A stretch of 64,000 nt of DNA from Desulfomicrobium escambiense DSM 10707 (GCF_000428825.1 NZ_AUAR01000006.1:155516-219515), one strand, 5' to 3'; positions 50,223 through 59,101 are shown, counted from the first letter of the stretch. The notes: generated from the letters alone by a model not told the origin. Made by a program: numbers and translations.

Positions 50223-52280
50223 TTGAACATACAAGCCATCAGATTCACGACCAAGCTCTTCACGGGCATCCTGGCAATCCTGGCCCTGTCCCTTGCCCTG
50301 GTCATCGCGGTGACGACGATCGATGTCCGCAAGGGGCTCTTCGAACTGGGCAAGAACTCCGTCGAAAGCACGGCCAGTTCGGTCTTCAACTCTCTCAATG
50401 CGCAGAACTCCCTGCTGCAGGAAAAACTCGCCGCGGACATGATCATCCTGGAAGGCGAACTGGAACGGTACGGAACCTTCGATCTCGATTCGAGCTACAT
50501 GCTCGATCGGACCATCACCAACCAGGTGACCAAGGCCCAGGAACAGGTCAAGATACCGCGCCTGATGCTCGGCGGCACGGTCATGAACGGCAACACGGGC
50601 ATCGTCGACAAAATCCAGCAGATGACGGGCGGCGTGGCGACCATTTTCCAGGTCGTCGACGGAAAGCTCCTGCGCGTATCCACCAACGTCCGCATCAACG
50701 AGACAGACCGCGCCGTGGACACCTTCATCCCCTCCGACAGCCCGGTCTACAAGGCCGTCATGAACGGCGAAACGTACGACGGCCGGGCCTTCGTGGTCGA
50801 CGACTGGTACGTGACCAGCTACAAGCCCGTGCTCAACGCCGACGACAAGATCGTGGCCGTCCTCTTCGTGGGACGCAGGATTCTCACCCCGCAACTGCGG
50901 GACATGATCAACACGACCAAGGCGGCAGGCGTCGGCTATTTCTTCATATACAACTCCAAGGGCGATGTGCTCATCCACCCCACCCTCGAAGGACAAAACA
51001 TCTTCGAAGTCCAAGGCATCGGCGATGCGTTCCGGAACCACAAGGATGGATTTCTCGAATACCAGTGGAACGGCGAACAGAAGATCACCTTCACCAAATT
51101 CTTCGAGCCCTGGGATTGGCATATCGCCGTGGGCCTGAACCACGTACAGATGGTCCAGGGCCTTGACCGAAAGATCATCATCAAGACCATCCTCGTCGGA
51201 GCGGGCGCGATGCTCTTCGGCGTCCTGGTCGCCATCGTGCTGGTGCGGGCCATCACCCGTCCGCTGAACCGCATCGCCGAGCAGAGCCTCAAGGTGGCCG
51301 AGGGCGACTACACCATCGCCTTCAACCATGCCGCCAAGGACGCCATCGGGCATCTGTCGGACGCCATGAACACCATGGTCGGCCGGACCAAGGAAATGCT
51401 CGGCGAGATCACCGCCGCGACCCAGGCCCTGGCGGCCGCGTCCACGGAACTGTCGAGCATCTCCACCCAGATGACCGACGGGTCGAACCGGACCGCGAGC
51501 ATGGCCAACGCCGTGAGCAGGGCCACGGGCGAGGTCACGGAGAACATGACGTCCGTATCGGCGGCCATGGAGCAAGCCTCGGTCAACATGAACACCGTGG
51601 CGGCCGCGGCCGAGGAGATGTCCGCCACCATTCACGAGATCGCCCAGAACTCCGAGCGGGCCAAGAACACGACGGAAAGCGCCGTGACCAGGGCCCAGCA
51701 GGCTTCGGGACGGGTCAACGAACTCGGCGAGGCCGCACGGGAGATCAACACCGTGACCGCGACCATCACGGCCATCTCCTCGCAGACCAACCTGCTGGCC
51801 CTGAACGCCACCATCGAGGCGGCCCGCGCCGGCGAGGCCGGACGCGGGTTCGCGGTGGTGGCCAACGAGATCAAGGAGCTGGCCCAGCAGACGGCCAGGG
51901 CCACGGACGACATCCGCGACCGCATCAGCGGCATCCAGTCCGTGACCAGCCAGACGGTCCACGACATCTCCGACATCTCCGGCGTCATCTCCGAGGTCAA
52001 CGACATCGTCACCACCATCGCCGCGGCCGTGGAGGAGCAGTCCGTGACCACCCGCGACATCGCCGAGAATGTGGGCCAGGCGTCCACGGGCATCACAGAG
52101 ATCAATTCCAACGTCGCCGCCAGCTCGGCCATGACGCGCAACGTGAGCAGGGACATCGAGCAGGTCCGGACCGCATCGGGCGAGATGACGGCCAGCAGCC
52201 AGACCGTGCAGTCCAGCGCGCGGGAACTCTCGGAACTGGCCGAGCGCCTGCGTGAACAGGTGTCCAGGTTCAGGATCTGA
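50223..52280 (+). CDS. Methyl-accepting chemotaxis protein with periplasmic Cache domain
   Basis: A 685-residue receptor: TM1 (about 9-30), a periplasmic Cache 3/Cache 2 fusion-like domain (about 45-305; [36 protein letters not shown]), TM2 (about 315-335), HAMP (about 336-388) and the signalling domain with hairpin tip [20 protein letters not shown] near 518. The ligand is unknown; Cache 3 types often bind small organic acids. The start is TTG at 50223 after GGAGGGAGG; no in-frame ATG would keep TM1. It has its own promoter and terminator. Confidence 0.93.
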   Translation: MNIQAIRFTTKLFTGILAILALSLALVIAVTTIDVRKGLFELGKNSVESTASSVFNSLNAQNSLLQEKLAADMIILEGELERYGTFDLDSSYMLDRTITNQVTKAQEQVKIPRLMLGGTVMNGNTGIVDKIQQMTGGVATIFQVVDGKLLRVSTNVRINETDRAVDTFIPSDSPVYKAVMNGETYDGRAFVVDDWYVTSYKPVLNADDKIVAVLFVGRRILTPQLRDMINTTKAAGVGYFFIYNSKGDVLIHPTLEGQNIFEVQGIGDAFRNHKDGFLEYQWNGEQKITFTKFFEPWDWHIAVGLNHVQMVQGLDRKIIIKTILVGAGAMLFGVLVAIVLVRAITRPLNRIAEQSLKVAEGDYTIAFNHAAKDAIGHLSDAMNTMVGRTKEMLGEITAATQALAAASTELSSISTQMTDGSNRTASMANAVSRATGEVTENMTSVSAAMEQASVNMNTVAAAAEEMSATIHEIAQNSERAKNTTESAVTRAQQASGRVNELGEAAREINTVTATITAISSQTNLLALNATIEAARAGEAGRGFAVVANEIKELAQQTARATDDIRDRISGIQSVTSQTVHDISDISGVISEVNDIVTTIAAAVEEQSVTTRDIAENVGQASTGITEINSNVAASSAMTRNVSRDIEQVRTASGEMTASSQTVQSSARELSELAERLREQVSRFRI

Positions 52281-52290
52281 GCCGAATATC

Positions 52291-52329
52291 CCGGGAGCGG
52301 CGGCCGGCGGGCCGCCGCTCCCGGCTTTT
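52291..52329 (+). terminator. Terminator after the Cache chemotaxis receptor gene
   Basis: A 15-bp perfect GC-rich stem (52291-52305 with 52310-52324, CCGGGAGCGGCGGCC and its complement) with loop GGCG, then CTTTTC. Confidence 0.88.
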
Positions 52330-52380
52330 CCCGTCCCGGACGCCCCGGCATGTTCTTCGAAATATTCCGCAAAAAAGTGT

Positions 52381-52409
52381 TTGACAAAGACCGAGGCTCT
52401 CCATAGAAG
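52381..52409 (+). promoter_or_regulatory. Promoter of the tRNA pair
   Basis: A consensus TTGACA (52381-52386) with TAGAAG (52404-52409) and a 17-base spacer, 13 bases before tRNA-Pro. Stable RNA genes in this group often have such near-consensus -35 elements. Confidence 0.65.
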
Positions 52410-52422
52410 CGTCTTCTCGTGT

Positions 52423-52499
<77 letters not shown>

Positions 52500-52506
52500 G
52501 ACACAA

Positions 52507-52582
52507 GCCCACATAGCTCAGTTGGCAGAGCGCGTCCTTGGTAAGGACGAGGTCAGCAGTTCAATCCTGCTTGTGGGCTCCA
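52507..52582 (+). tRNA. tRNA-Thr (anticodon GGT)
   Basis: A 76-base cloverleaf. The acceptor stem GCCCACA pairs with TGTGGGC, followed by TCCA. The anticodon stem CGTCC/GGACG closes the loop TTGGTAA, giving anticodon GGT (reads ACC and ACU). The T loop is TTCAATC. A terminator follows directly, so the two tRNAs form one transcript. Confidence 0.97.
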
Positions 52583-52588
52583 GACATC

Positions 52589-52620
52589 AAAGCCGGTCAT
52601 CACGACCGGCTTTTTTGTTT
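52589..52620 (+). terminator. Terminator after the tRNA pair
   Basis: A 10-bp stem (AAAGCCGGTC / GACCGGCTTT) with loop ATCAC, followed by TTTGTTT. Confidence 0.92.
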
Positions 52621-52717
52621 TGGGACTCCGGCCGATGCGAAGCCCCGAACCGCCGTCACGCTACGAATCTTTTTCACAAGCTTCTCTTTTGCCGCCTCGC
52701 CTGCTAGGTCTTCCCGG

Positions 52718-52741
52718 TCACGAAACTTTCTCAAATCGTGA
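52718..52741 (+). promoter_or_regulatory. Inverted repeat in front of the FmdE-MoeA gene
   Basis: TCACGA (52718-52723) and TCGTGA (52736-52741) are perfect 6-bp arms 12 bases apart. The right arm ends in the ribosome-binding GAGG, eight bases before the ATG. It may be an operator or a leader hairpin. I see no molybdenum-cofactor riboswitch in the 130-base leader, nor a convincing promoter. Confidence 0.35.
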
Positions 52742-52748
52742 GGTATTC

Positions 52749-54377
52749 ATGAATATTGGACAATACACCTTCCAGGAATTCAAGGACAGGGCCGCCGCGT
52801 TCCACGGCTACCCGGCCCCGGGCCTGCTGATCGGCGGGTACATGGTCGAGATGGCCAAGGCCGCCCTGCCGGCGGGCATCCTCTTCGAGGCCGTGGTCGA
52901 GAGCAAGAAATGCCTGCCCGACGCAGTGCAGCTCCTGACCCTGTGCAGCACCGGCAACAACTGGATGAAAATCGTCAACCTCGGCCGCTACGCCGTGTCC
53001 CTCTATGACAAGTACACCGGCGAGGGGGTGCGCGTCAGCGTGGACCTGGACGCCCTTGAGAACTGGCCGAACATCAAGGGCTGGTTCCTGAAGCTCACGC
53101 CCAAGAAGGAGCAGGACACCGAGGCCCTTTTCCGCGAGATCGAGGACGCCGGGGACTCCATCCTGCGCCTGGAGAAGGTCACGGTCCAGCCGCGCCTGCT
53201 GGGGCATGCGCACATGACCCGCATCGAGGCCTGTCCGGTCTGCCACGAGGCCTACCCGGTCAGCGACGGGGCCATCTGCCGCGGCTGTCAGGGCGAGGCG
53301 CCCTACGTCGAATCCGGGGCGGCCGCAGCCGCCTGCGACAGCGCCCGCCCCACGCGCGTGCCCGTGGCCGAAGCCGTGGGCCGCAAGGCCTTGCACGACA
53401 TGACCCGCATCGTGGCCGGCGAGAGCAAGGGTGCCGAGTTCACCGCCGGACAGACCATCACGGCCGGCGACGTCTGCCGCCTGCAGCAGATGGGCCGCAA
53501 CACCGTCTACGTCCAGGACGAGAGCCTGCCGGACGGCGCCTGGGTCCACGAGAATGACGCGGCCCTGGCCTTCGCCAAGCGGATGTCCGGGGACGGCATC
53601 ACCTACTCGGACACGCCGCGGGAAGGGAAGATCGACTTCCATGCGGCGTCGGCAGGCCTGCTGCAGGTGGATCTGGAAGCCCTGGAACGCTTCAACCTCG
53701 TGCCCCACGTCATGTGCGCCACGCGCCAGCAGTACGCGCTGGTCGAGGAAGGACGCCTCGTGGCCGGGACCCGGGCCATCCCCCTCTTCCTTTCGCGCGA
53801 AAACTTCAGCCGGGCCTTGGCCGCCCTGGGCGAAAGCCCGCTGCTGTCCATCCTGCCCCTGCGCCGGGCACGGATCGGCACCCTGGTCACGGGCACCGAG
53901 GTCTTCCAGGGCCTCATCGAGGACCGCTTCGCGCCCATCATCCGCGCCAAGGCCGAAGCCCTGGGCTCCACGGTCATCGGCGAGGAATTCGCCCCCGACG
54001 ACCGCCAGGCCATCGCCGACGGCGTGAAGAAGCTCCTGGGCCTGGGCGCGGACCTCATCGTGACCACGGCCGGCCTGTCCGTGGACCCCGACGACGTGAC
54101 CCGCGGCGGCCTGGAGGACGCGGGCCTGACCGACGCCTTGCACGGCGTCCCCCTGCTGCCCGGCGCCATGACCCTGGTGGGCCGCATCGGCCGGGCGCAG
54201 GTCCTGGGCGTGCCCGCCTGCGCCCTGTTCTTCAAGACCACGAGCCTGGACGTGCTCCTGCCGCGCCTGCTGGCCGACGCGCCCATCACGCGGCGCGACT
54301 TGGCGCGCCTGGCCGAAGGCGGCATCTGCCTGCAGTGCAACACGTGCACCTACCCCAAGTGCACCTTCGCCAAGTAG
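52749..54377 (+). CDS. FmdE-domain / molybdopterin-binding (MoeA/MogA-like) fusion protein
   Basis: A 542-residue fusion. Residues about 10-150 match FmdE, the E subunit-like domain of formylmethanofuran dehydrogenase (CSTGNNWMKIVNLGRYA). A zinc ribbon (CPVCHEAYP and CRGCQGE, about 161-180) follows. The region about 215-500 resembles MoeA/MogA molybdopterin-binding folds (IGTLVTGTEVFQGLIEDRF, then LGADLIVTTAGLSVDPDD). The C-terminal 16 residues carry four cysteines (GGICLQCNTCTYPKCTFAK). It probably handles molybdenum or tungsten cofactor for an anaerobic oxidoreductase; the exact role is unknown. GAGG precedes the ATG. Confidence 0.85.
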   Translation: MNIGQYTFQEFKDRAAAFHGYPAPGLLIGGYMVEMAKAALPAGILFEAVVESKKCLPDAVQLLTLCSTGNNWMKIVNLGRYAVSLYDKYTGEGVRVSVDLDALENWPNIKGWFLKLTPKKEQDTEALFREIEDAGDSILRLEKVTVQPRLLGHAHMTRIEACPVCHEAYPVSDGAICRGCQGEAPYVESGAAAAACDSARPTRVPVAEAVGRKALHDMTRIVAGESKGAEFTAGQTITAGDVCRLQQMGRNTVYVQDESLPDGAWVHENDAALAFAKRMSGDGITYSDTPREGKIDFHAASAGLLQVDLEALERFNLVPHVMCATRQQYALVEEGRLVAGTRAIPLFLSRENFSRALAALGESPLLSILPLRRARIGTLVTGTEVFQGLIEDRFAPIIRAKAEALGSTVIGEEFAPDDRQAIADGVKKLLGLGADLIVTTAGLSVDPDDVTRGGLEDAGLTDALHGVPLLPGAMTLVGRIGRAQVLGVPACALFFKTTSLDVLLPRLLADAPITRRDLARLAEGGICLQCNTCTYPKCTFAK

Positions 54378-54397
54378 GCCCACCCCCTGAAACGCAC

Positions 54398-54436
54398 GAA
54401 TCCCCGCCGGCGCATGTCGGCGGGGATTCTTTTTTG
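54398..54436 (+). terminator. Terminator after the FmdE-MoeA fusion gene
   Basis: A 12-bp perfect stem (GAATCCCCGCCG / CGGCGGGGATTC) with an 8-base loop and six T. Confidence 0.92.
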
Positions 54437-54504
54437 CATCGGGACAAGCCTTGCCCCGGGCCGGATCATCGATTATCGACCCGGAATCAACACCCGGAGC
54501 GCTC

Positions 54505-55131
54505 ATGATCAGCATCGACCAGATCGTCCTTTTCAGCCTGGCGTCCCTCGTCCTCATCTTCACGCCCGGCCCCGACATCATCTACGTCCTGACCCGCGGT
54601 GTGGCCCAGGGGCGCAGCGCCGCCCTGGCCGCGGCCCTGGGCTTCAGCCTGGGCAACATCGGCCACACCCTCCTGGCGGTCTGCGGCCTCTCGGCCATCC
54701 TGGCATCCTCGGCCGTGGCCTTCACCGCGGTGAAGATCGCGGGCGGGCTCTACCTCCTCTACATCGGCTGGAAGCTCTGGGCCGCCGACCCGTCCCTCGC
54801 CCTCGGCGGCGGGGGCGAACACAAGGCGGCCCGCGTCATCTTTCGCCAGTCCGTCATGGCCAACATGCTCAACCCCAAGGTGGCCATCTTCTTCCTGGCC
54901 TTCTTCCCGCAGTTCGTGCGCCCGGCGCAGGGGCACCCGGCGCTGCAGATGACGGTCCTGGGCCTGACCTTCGTCGTCCTGACCATGTTCGGCTTCGGCC
55001 TGGTGGCCCTGGGCGCCGGCGCCCTGAACACCCGCCTGACCGCCCGCCCGTCGCTCTCGGCCTGGCTGCACAAGGGCGCAGGGGCCATCCTCATGCTGCT
55101 CGGTCTGCGCCTGCTCTGGGCCGACCGCTAG
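54505..55131 (+). CDS. LysE/RhtB-family exporter
   Basis: A 208-residue inner-membrane exporter with about six hydrophobic segments. The signature FTPGPDIIYVLTRGVAQG (about 20-37) and GGLYLLYIGWKLW (about 72-84) are those of the RhtB branch, which exports amino acids such as homoserine or threonine. The substrate is not known. ATG at 54505 is chosen over an in-frame upstream start at 54451 that would prefix an unlikely charged segment to TM1; GGAG lies five bases before. Confidence 0.88.
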   Translation: MISIDQIVLFSLASLVLIFTPGPDIIYVLTRGVAQGRSAALAAALGFSLGNIGHTLLAVCGLSAILASSAVAFTAVKIAGGLYLLYIGWKLWAADPSLALGGGGEHKAARVIFRQSVMANMLNPKVAIFFLAFFPQFVRPAQGHPALQMTVLGLTFVVLTMFGFGLVALGAGALNTRLTARPSLSAWLHKGAGAILMLLGLRLLWADR

Positions 55132-55192
55132 CAGGCCGCCGTTTTGGGGCGGCCCGCGAATTTCGAATTTTCCAATACGCCAGCCTGACCAC

Positions 55193-55218
55193 AAAAAAAC
55201 GGGCCCGAGGGCCCGTTT
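55193..55218 (-). terminator. Terminator of corA
   Basis: A 9-bp stem (AAACGGGCC / GGCCCGTTT around CGAG) is followed on the - strand by seven T. It lies between the convergent LysE and corA genes. Confidence 0.85.
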
Positions 55219-55236
55219 CGCGGTGCGTCCAAAAAC

Positions 55237-56169
55237 CTACATCCAGCGTTTCCTGGCCAGGACCAGCCACGCCAGGAGGCAGCCGCTCAGCGTCACCCCG
55301 GACACGATGGCAAAGGCGTAAGGGGAGTCCTGGAACGGGGTGACGATGTTCATCCCGTAGACGCCGCTGATGATGTTGGGGATCATCAAAATGATGGTGA
55401 ACCCCGTCAGGAACTTCATGACCATGTTCATGTTGTTGGAGATGATCGAGGCGAAGGCGTCCATGGTCCCCGACAGGATGTCGCTGTGGATCTTGGACAT
55501 TTCGATGGCCTGCCTGTTTTCGGTGATCGCGTCCTCGAGCAGATCGGTCTGGTCTTCCGTCAACTGGATGAGCCGCATCCGCAGGACCTTGTCCATGATG
55601 ATGTCGTTGGCCTTGAGTGACGTCGTGAAGTAGACGAGGCTCTTTTCGATGCCCAGCAGTTCGATCAGCTCCTCGTTGCGCATGGACTGTTGCAGGCGAT
55701 GTTCGATGACATCGGAACGACGGATGATGTCCTTGAGATAGCGCAGGTAGATGAGCGAGGTGCGCTGCATCAGGTGGATCAGGAAACGTATGCGGTCGGC
55801 CGTGTCGACGATGCGCGTGCGTCCGTTCAGGATGGCCGTGGCCAGATCCTGCTGGGAACGCGAGACGGTGACGACCGCCGTGGGCGTGATGATGACGCCG
55901 ATGGGCATGGTCAGGAAGGGTATTCTCGAATCGGACACGTTCTCGACCGGCACGCGCAGGACGACGAGCATCACTCCGTCCTCGAACTCCAGGCGGGCGC
56001 GCTCATCGGCGTCCAGGGGGTCGGTCAGGTGGTCCAGGGATACGCCCAGGAGGACGGATATGCGCTGCAGTTCCTCCTGCGAGGGGTTGATCATGTTGAT
56101 CCAGCAGTCGGCGTCCAGGTGCTCCTGGGGGACGAGACGTCCTTCAATGGTTTTGTTGATGATGATCAT
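55237..56169 (-). CDS. corA: CorA-family divalent metal transporter
   Basis: A 310-residue pentameric channel for Mg2+ (and possibly Co2+ or Ni2+). A long cytoplasmic funnel (1-245) is followed by two C-terminal helices (about 250-272 and 285-305) with the selectivity motif GMN in ISGVYGMNIV near 274. The ATG at 56169 has GGAG seven bases upstream; an in-frame upstream extension to 56319 shows no such site. A leader of up to several hundred bases without a gene precedes it, and a decayed second CorA-type gene (zntB remnant) lies beyond. Confidence 0.93.
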   Translation of the reverse strand: MIIINKTIEGRLVPQEHLDADCWINMINPSQEELQRISVLLGVSLDHLTDPLDADERARLEFEDGVMLVVLRVPVENVSDSRIPFLTMPIGVIITPTAVVTVSRSQQDLATAILNGRTRIVDTADRIRFLIHLMQRTSLIYLRYLKDIIRRSDVIEHRLQQSMRNEELIELLGIEKSLVYFTTSLKANDIIMDKVLRMRLIQLTEDQTDLLEDAITENRQAIEMSKIHSDILSGTMDAFASIISNNMNMVMKFLTGFTIILMIPNIISGVYGMNIVTPFQDSPYAFAIVSGVTLSGCLLAWLVLARKRWM

Positions 56170-56629
56170 GGCGTGACTCCATGCCGTGGTTGAAAGTGCC
56201 TTCGTGCAGGCGCGACGGGAAAGCCCCGACGCGGTCAAAAGCCGGAAACCAAAGCAAGAGTCACGAGAACGGGTCCGCGGCGCGACCCGCGGCAGGCAAG
56301 GCCCGACCGGTCCGGGCAAAAAAATGCCGGAAGGCCAGGCGACGGGAAAGAAAGATTGAAAACATGCTCCACCTGCCGGAACGCCGAGGCTCCGTCAGGC
56401 GGCCTGATCAGGCTCGGGGACGGGGGGCTCGGCAGAAAAAATTGAAATGTCGGAAGCAGGGCCTAGGGCCGCAACTGTCGCCAGAATCCACTGTCTGTTC
56501 TCCTGTTCATTCGTCCGGGCGAAATGCCCGGATCTTCATACGTGAGACGCTCAGCCTTTACGCTTGCCAGGGCCAAAAAGCAATGCCAAAGGCGCCGCCG
56601 AACCCCCGGCAATCCTTTATCATTTTTTT
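56170..56629. other. Gene-free stretch upstream of corA
   Basis: I see no convincing gene in these 460 bases. The open frames here encode low-complexity basic sequence without domain features. The region holds a small perfect hairpin (TCCGGGC-GAAAT-GCCCGGA, 56514-56532) and could include the corA promoter and leader. I looked for the M-box and yybP-ykoY riboswitch cores on the - strand and did not recognise them. Confidence 0.5.
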
Positions 56630-56912
56630 ATGCTTCGGCAGGCGAGAGACATGGACGCCCTACGAGAGCGCGCGGCCCTGACCCACCAGGAATTCGTCAA
56701 TCATTTCCCTGTGAAGCTGAACCGACGCATGCTCCTGCTCTCGGTGGTCACGATCGTCTTTCTGCCCCGGGAGGGGGGGGCCGGACGGGACTCTTCGGCA
56801 TCACCGTGGGTGGAATTCCAGGAGCGCAGAGCTCCATGGGGTTTACGCTTTCTGCTCGGGAACAGTGGCGGTGGGCATCGTTCTCGTCTTCAAGCTCGAC
56901 CGCCGACGCTGA
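56630..56912 (+). pseudogene. zntB: zntB remnant: C-terminal part of a CorA-like zinc transporter, frameshifted
   Basis: Three consecutive frames together spell the end of a ZntB-type protein. The first gives MDALRERAALTHQEFVN... LLLSVVTIVFLP; the second TGLFGITVGGIPGAQSSMG; the third FCSGTVAVGIVLVFKLDRRR and a stop at 56910-56912. The order LSVVTIVFLP, GLFGxxVGGIPG and VFKLDRRR matches ZntB's two membrane helices. Both breaks fit a one-base loss, one at a run of G near 56775 and one near 56850. The N-terminal two-thirds is absent, so it is a true remnant rather than a sequencing slip alone. Confidence 0.72.
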
Positions 56913-57000
56913 AAAAAAAAGAGACGATTGATCACTCCAAGCATGGATAGGAGCGCGGCGCCACCATGACGCGCACGCAACGGAACTGATCAATCGTCTC
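56912..57000 (-). terminator. Large-loop terminator of the larE-type gene
   Basis: Perfect 14-base arms (56921-56934 GAGACGATTGATCA, 56987-57000 its complement) enclose 52 bases that can fold further. On the - strand the structure ends in nine T. It starts 39 bases after the larE-type stop. Confidence 0.65.
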
Positions 57001-57038
57001 GTCAGGCATGTAGCATCACTGCGCCACGCTGCGCAAGT

Positions 57039-57896
57039 TCAGGGATGTGAATTTCGCGCCGGCCCTGCCGCATCGAAATAGCCGCTGACTGCGCTCATGC
57101 AGCGCACCGTACTGGATGGAAAGCCCATGCCGTGAAGCGTGCCGATCAGCTGTTCAATCACGTGCCTGGGCAGTGACGCGGCTGCCACATGCAGTTCATA
57201 ACAGTCCGTGTCGCTGACGCGCAGGCGAAACGGTGCGTCAGCGAACCCGGCCTGATGCAGAATGCCCTCCACAACCCGCTCGCCCTCGGCCAGGCGCGCC
57301 AGCAGGCCCGGTTCGGGAGGCATCCCGTAGGGAAGTCTGGTCAGCAGGCAGGCCCGGGACTGCTGGTCGTTCCATTCCAGACCCGTCTGCCGGCCGAGCC
57401 GACGGATGTCGTCCTTGGTCAGGCCCGCCTCGGCCAGGGGGGACAGGACGCCGAGTTCCCGCAGGGCGCGCAGGCCGGGCCTGAACTGCGCCGCGTCCGA
57501 GGCGTTGGACCCGTCGCACAACGCCCCGCGGGCGCAATCCGCGATCCGACGGAACAGGAAAGACTTGCAGGCGTAGCAACGCTCCCTGTGGCCGGCCGCG
57601 ACCTCGGGCAGGACCAGGGGGTCGAGGTCCAGGACGCGCGCCGAAAGTTCCTGACGCCGAGCCCAGCGCAGGGCGTAGGCGGTTTCGGCCGGCGCCACGT
57701 GGGGGCCCCGCACGTGGACTAGTTCCGGGACCGTGCCGGCCCGCAGGGCCGCGTGCGCCAGAAAACGGCTGTCCACGCCCCCGGAGAGGGCCACGGTCAG
57801 CTCGCCCAGGCCGCGCAGGCGCTCCAGGAGCACATCCCATCGCCGCGCGGCATCGTCCTGCGGCGCCAGCCCCGCGTTTGTGCACGCATCCGTCAT
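57039..57896 (-). CDS. larE: LarE-type ATP-dependent sacrificial sulfur transferase
   Basis: A 285-residue PP-loop enzyme. LarE adenylates a carboxylated nicotinate and donates sulfur to it in building the nickel-pincer cofactor. The PP-loop is S38-GGVDS; C107 and C110 lie in RCYACK; DGSNASDAAQFRPG (128-141) and SPLAEAGLTKDDIR (152-165) are family-specific; C183 (SRACLLTR) matches the sacrificial cysteine. LarB, LarC and lactate racemase are not in the window, so the cofactor use is open. GGGGAG lies six bases before the ATG. Confidence 0.85.
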   Translation of the reverse strand: MTDACTNAGLAPQDDAARRWDVLLERLRGLGELTVALSGGVDSRFLAHAALRAGTVPELVHVRGPHVAPAETAYALRWARRQELSARVLDLDPLVLPEVAAGHRERCYACKSFLFRRIADCARGALCDGSNASDAAQFRPGLRALRELGVLSPLAEAGLTKDDIRRLGRQTGLEWNDQQSRACLLTRLPYGMPPEPGLLARLAEGERVVEGILHQAGFADAPFRLRVSDTDCYELHVAAASLPRHVIEQLIGTLHGMGFPSSTVRCMSAVSGYFDAAGPARNSHP

Positions 57897-57943
57897 GACC
57901 GTCTCCCCTTCCCTCCCGGAACGATAATCCGTACAAAACCCGC

Positions 57944-58678
57944 ATGAACACAGCCCCTGTCATCCATGAAGTCGACGCCGGTGACTTCCGGGTCCGCGGC
58001 GTCCTCCTCCAGGGCTCCAGGCGCAGCCTCGTCTGGGACGCCCTGACCCATCCCGACGACATGGCCCCGTTCGCCAGGGCCTGCGCGGACGCGCCGCCCA
58101 TCGTGGTCTACAGCCACGCGGACTGGGATCACATCCAGGGCACGAGCGCCTTCGCCTCCCCACTGATCATCGCCCAGCGGGCGGCCGTCAAGCGCTTTCA
58201 GACCGAGGCCCCGGCGGCCCTGTCCGAACTTCGGGGCGCGGACCCCGGAAAGTGGGACGCCGTACGGCTGCTGCCCCCGGACATCACCTTCGAGCGCAGC
58301 CTGGACCTCGACCTCGGCGGCGTCACCGTCTCCCTGCGGGCCCTTCCCGGCCACACGCCCGACGCCATCGTGGCCTTGGTGCCGGAATTGGACCTCCTGC
58401 TGGCCGGGGACACCGTCGAACTGCCCTGCCCCTGCGTGCCCCGCGGGTGCGACCTCGACGGCTGGATCGACGAGCTCGAACGCTGGCGCGCGGACACGCG
58501 GGTCCGTACCGTCATCCCCTCGCACGGCCCGTGCGGCGGCACGGAGGTCATCAAGCGGACCCTGGCCTACCTCGACGGCCTGCGCCGCAGCCGGCCCCTG
58601 CCGCTTTCGCCGGACGCCGCGCCCTTCTATGTCTCAACCCACCGGGACAACCTGCGCAATTGCAATCTGAGCCGTTGA
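57944..58678 (+). CDS. Metallo-beta-lactamase-fold hydrolase
   Basis: A 244-residue protein of the metallo-beta-lactamase superfamily. The metal motif is H58-A-D60-W-D62-H63, where D60 replaces the second His of the usual HxHxDH; later ligands are in PGHTPDAIV (near 131), LAGDTVE and PSHGPCGG. The variation could mean single-metal use. The substrate is unknown. It is divergent from larE with a 47-base gap and has no clear ribosome-binding site. The DsrE-family gene follows 46 bases downstream. Confidence 0.85.
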   Translation: MNTAPVIHEVDAGDFRVRGVLLQGSRRSLVWDALTHPDDMAPFARACADAPPIVVYSHADWDHIQGTSAFASPLIIAQRAAVKRFQTEAPAALSELRGADPGKWDAVRLLPPDITFERSLDLDLGGVTVSLRALPGHTPDAIVALVPELDLLLAGDTVELPCPCVPRGCDLDGWIDELERWRADTRVRTVIPSHGPCGGTEVIKRTLAYLDGLRRSRPLPLSPDAAPFYVSTHRDNLRNCNLSR

Positions 58679-58724
58679 ATCGTATGCATCACGCGGACAT
58701 GCAACCGCGAAAAAGGAGTGCCCG

Positions 58725-59063
58725 ATGAAGGTCGTCTTTCACCTGGACCTGGACGAGGAAAAAATTCTGCGCATCGCCCTGACCAACATGGAAAACCTGC
58801 GCGCGGCCAAGCCCGAGGCCCGCATCAACCTCGTGGTCAACGGCCCGGCGGTGAAATTCTTCCGCGCCGACTTCGCGGAAGAGCACGTCAACCGCGTCAA
58901 GGGTCTGCTGGACAAAGGCGTGATGATCTTCGTCTGCCAGAACGCCCTGCGCGCCTTCGACATCCCCGAAGACGCCCTCTGCCCTGGCTGTTCCCCCATC
59001 CCGGCCGGCGTCGTCGCCCTGATCAAACTCCAGCAGCAGGGCTGCGCCTACATCAAGCCGTAA
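58725..59063 (+). CDS. DsrE-family protein
   Basis: A 112-residue protein of the DsrE/COG1416 group, a small alpha-beta fold often linked to sulfur transfer. It has the family pattern VVFHLDLDEEKILRIALTNM near the N terminus, INLVVNGPAVKFF and VMIFVCQNALRAF, with cysteine 72 or so in the last motif at the position of the sulfur-carrying residue of some homologues, plus CPGC near 89. AAGGAG precedes the ATG. Its role is inferred only from the family. Confidence 0.82.
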   Translation: MKVVFHLDLDEEKILRIALTNMENLRAAKPEARINLVVNGPAVKFFRADFAEEHVNRVKGLLDKGVMIFVCQNALRAFDIPEDALCPGCSPIPAGVVALIKLQQQGCAYIKP

Positions 59064-59101
59064 ATTCCGCGAATTCACAGCGAGACCGTGGAAAGACATG
59101 G

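Noticed and set aside
52620..52748. Molybdenum-cofactor riboswitch before the FmdE-MoeA fusion
   Set aside because: The 130-base leader lacks the conserved stems I know for that motif; only a 6-bp inverted repeat near the start codon stands out.
56181..56681. A + strand open frame of 166 codons upstream of the zntB remnant
   Set aside because: The translation is basic low-complexity sequence without a ribosome-binding site or domain, and it runs into the zntB remnant out of frame.
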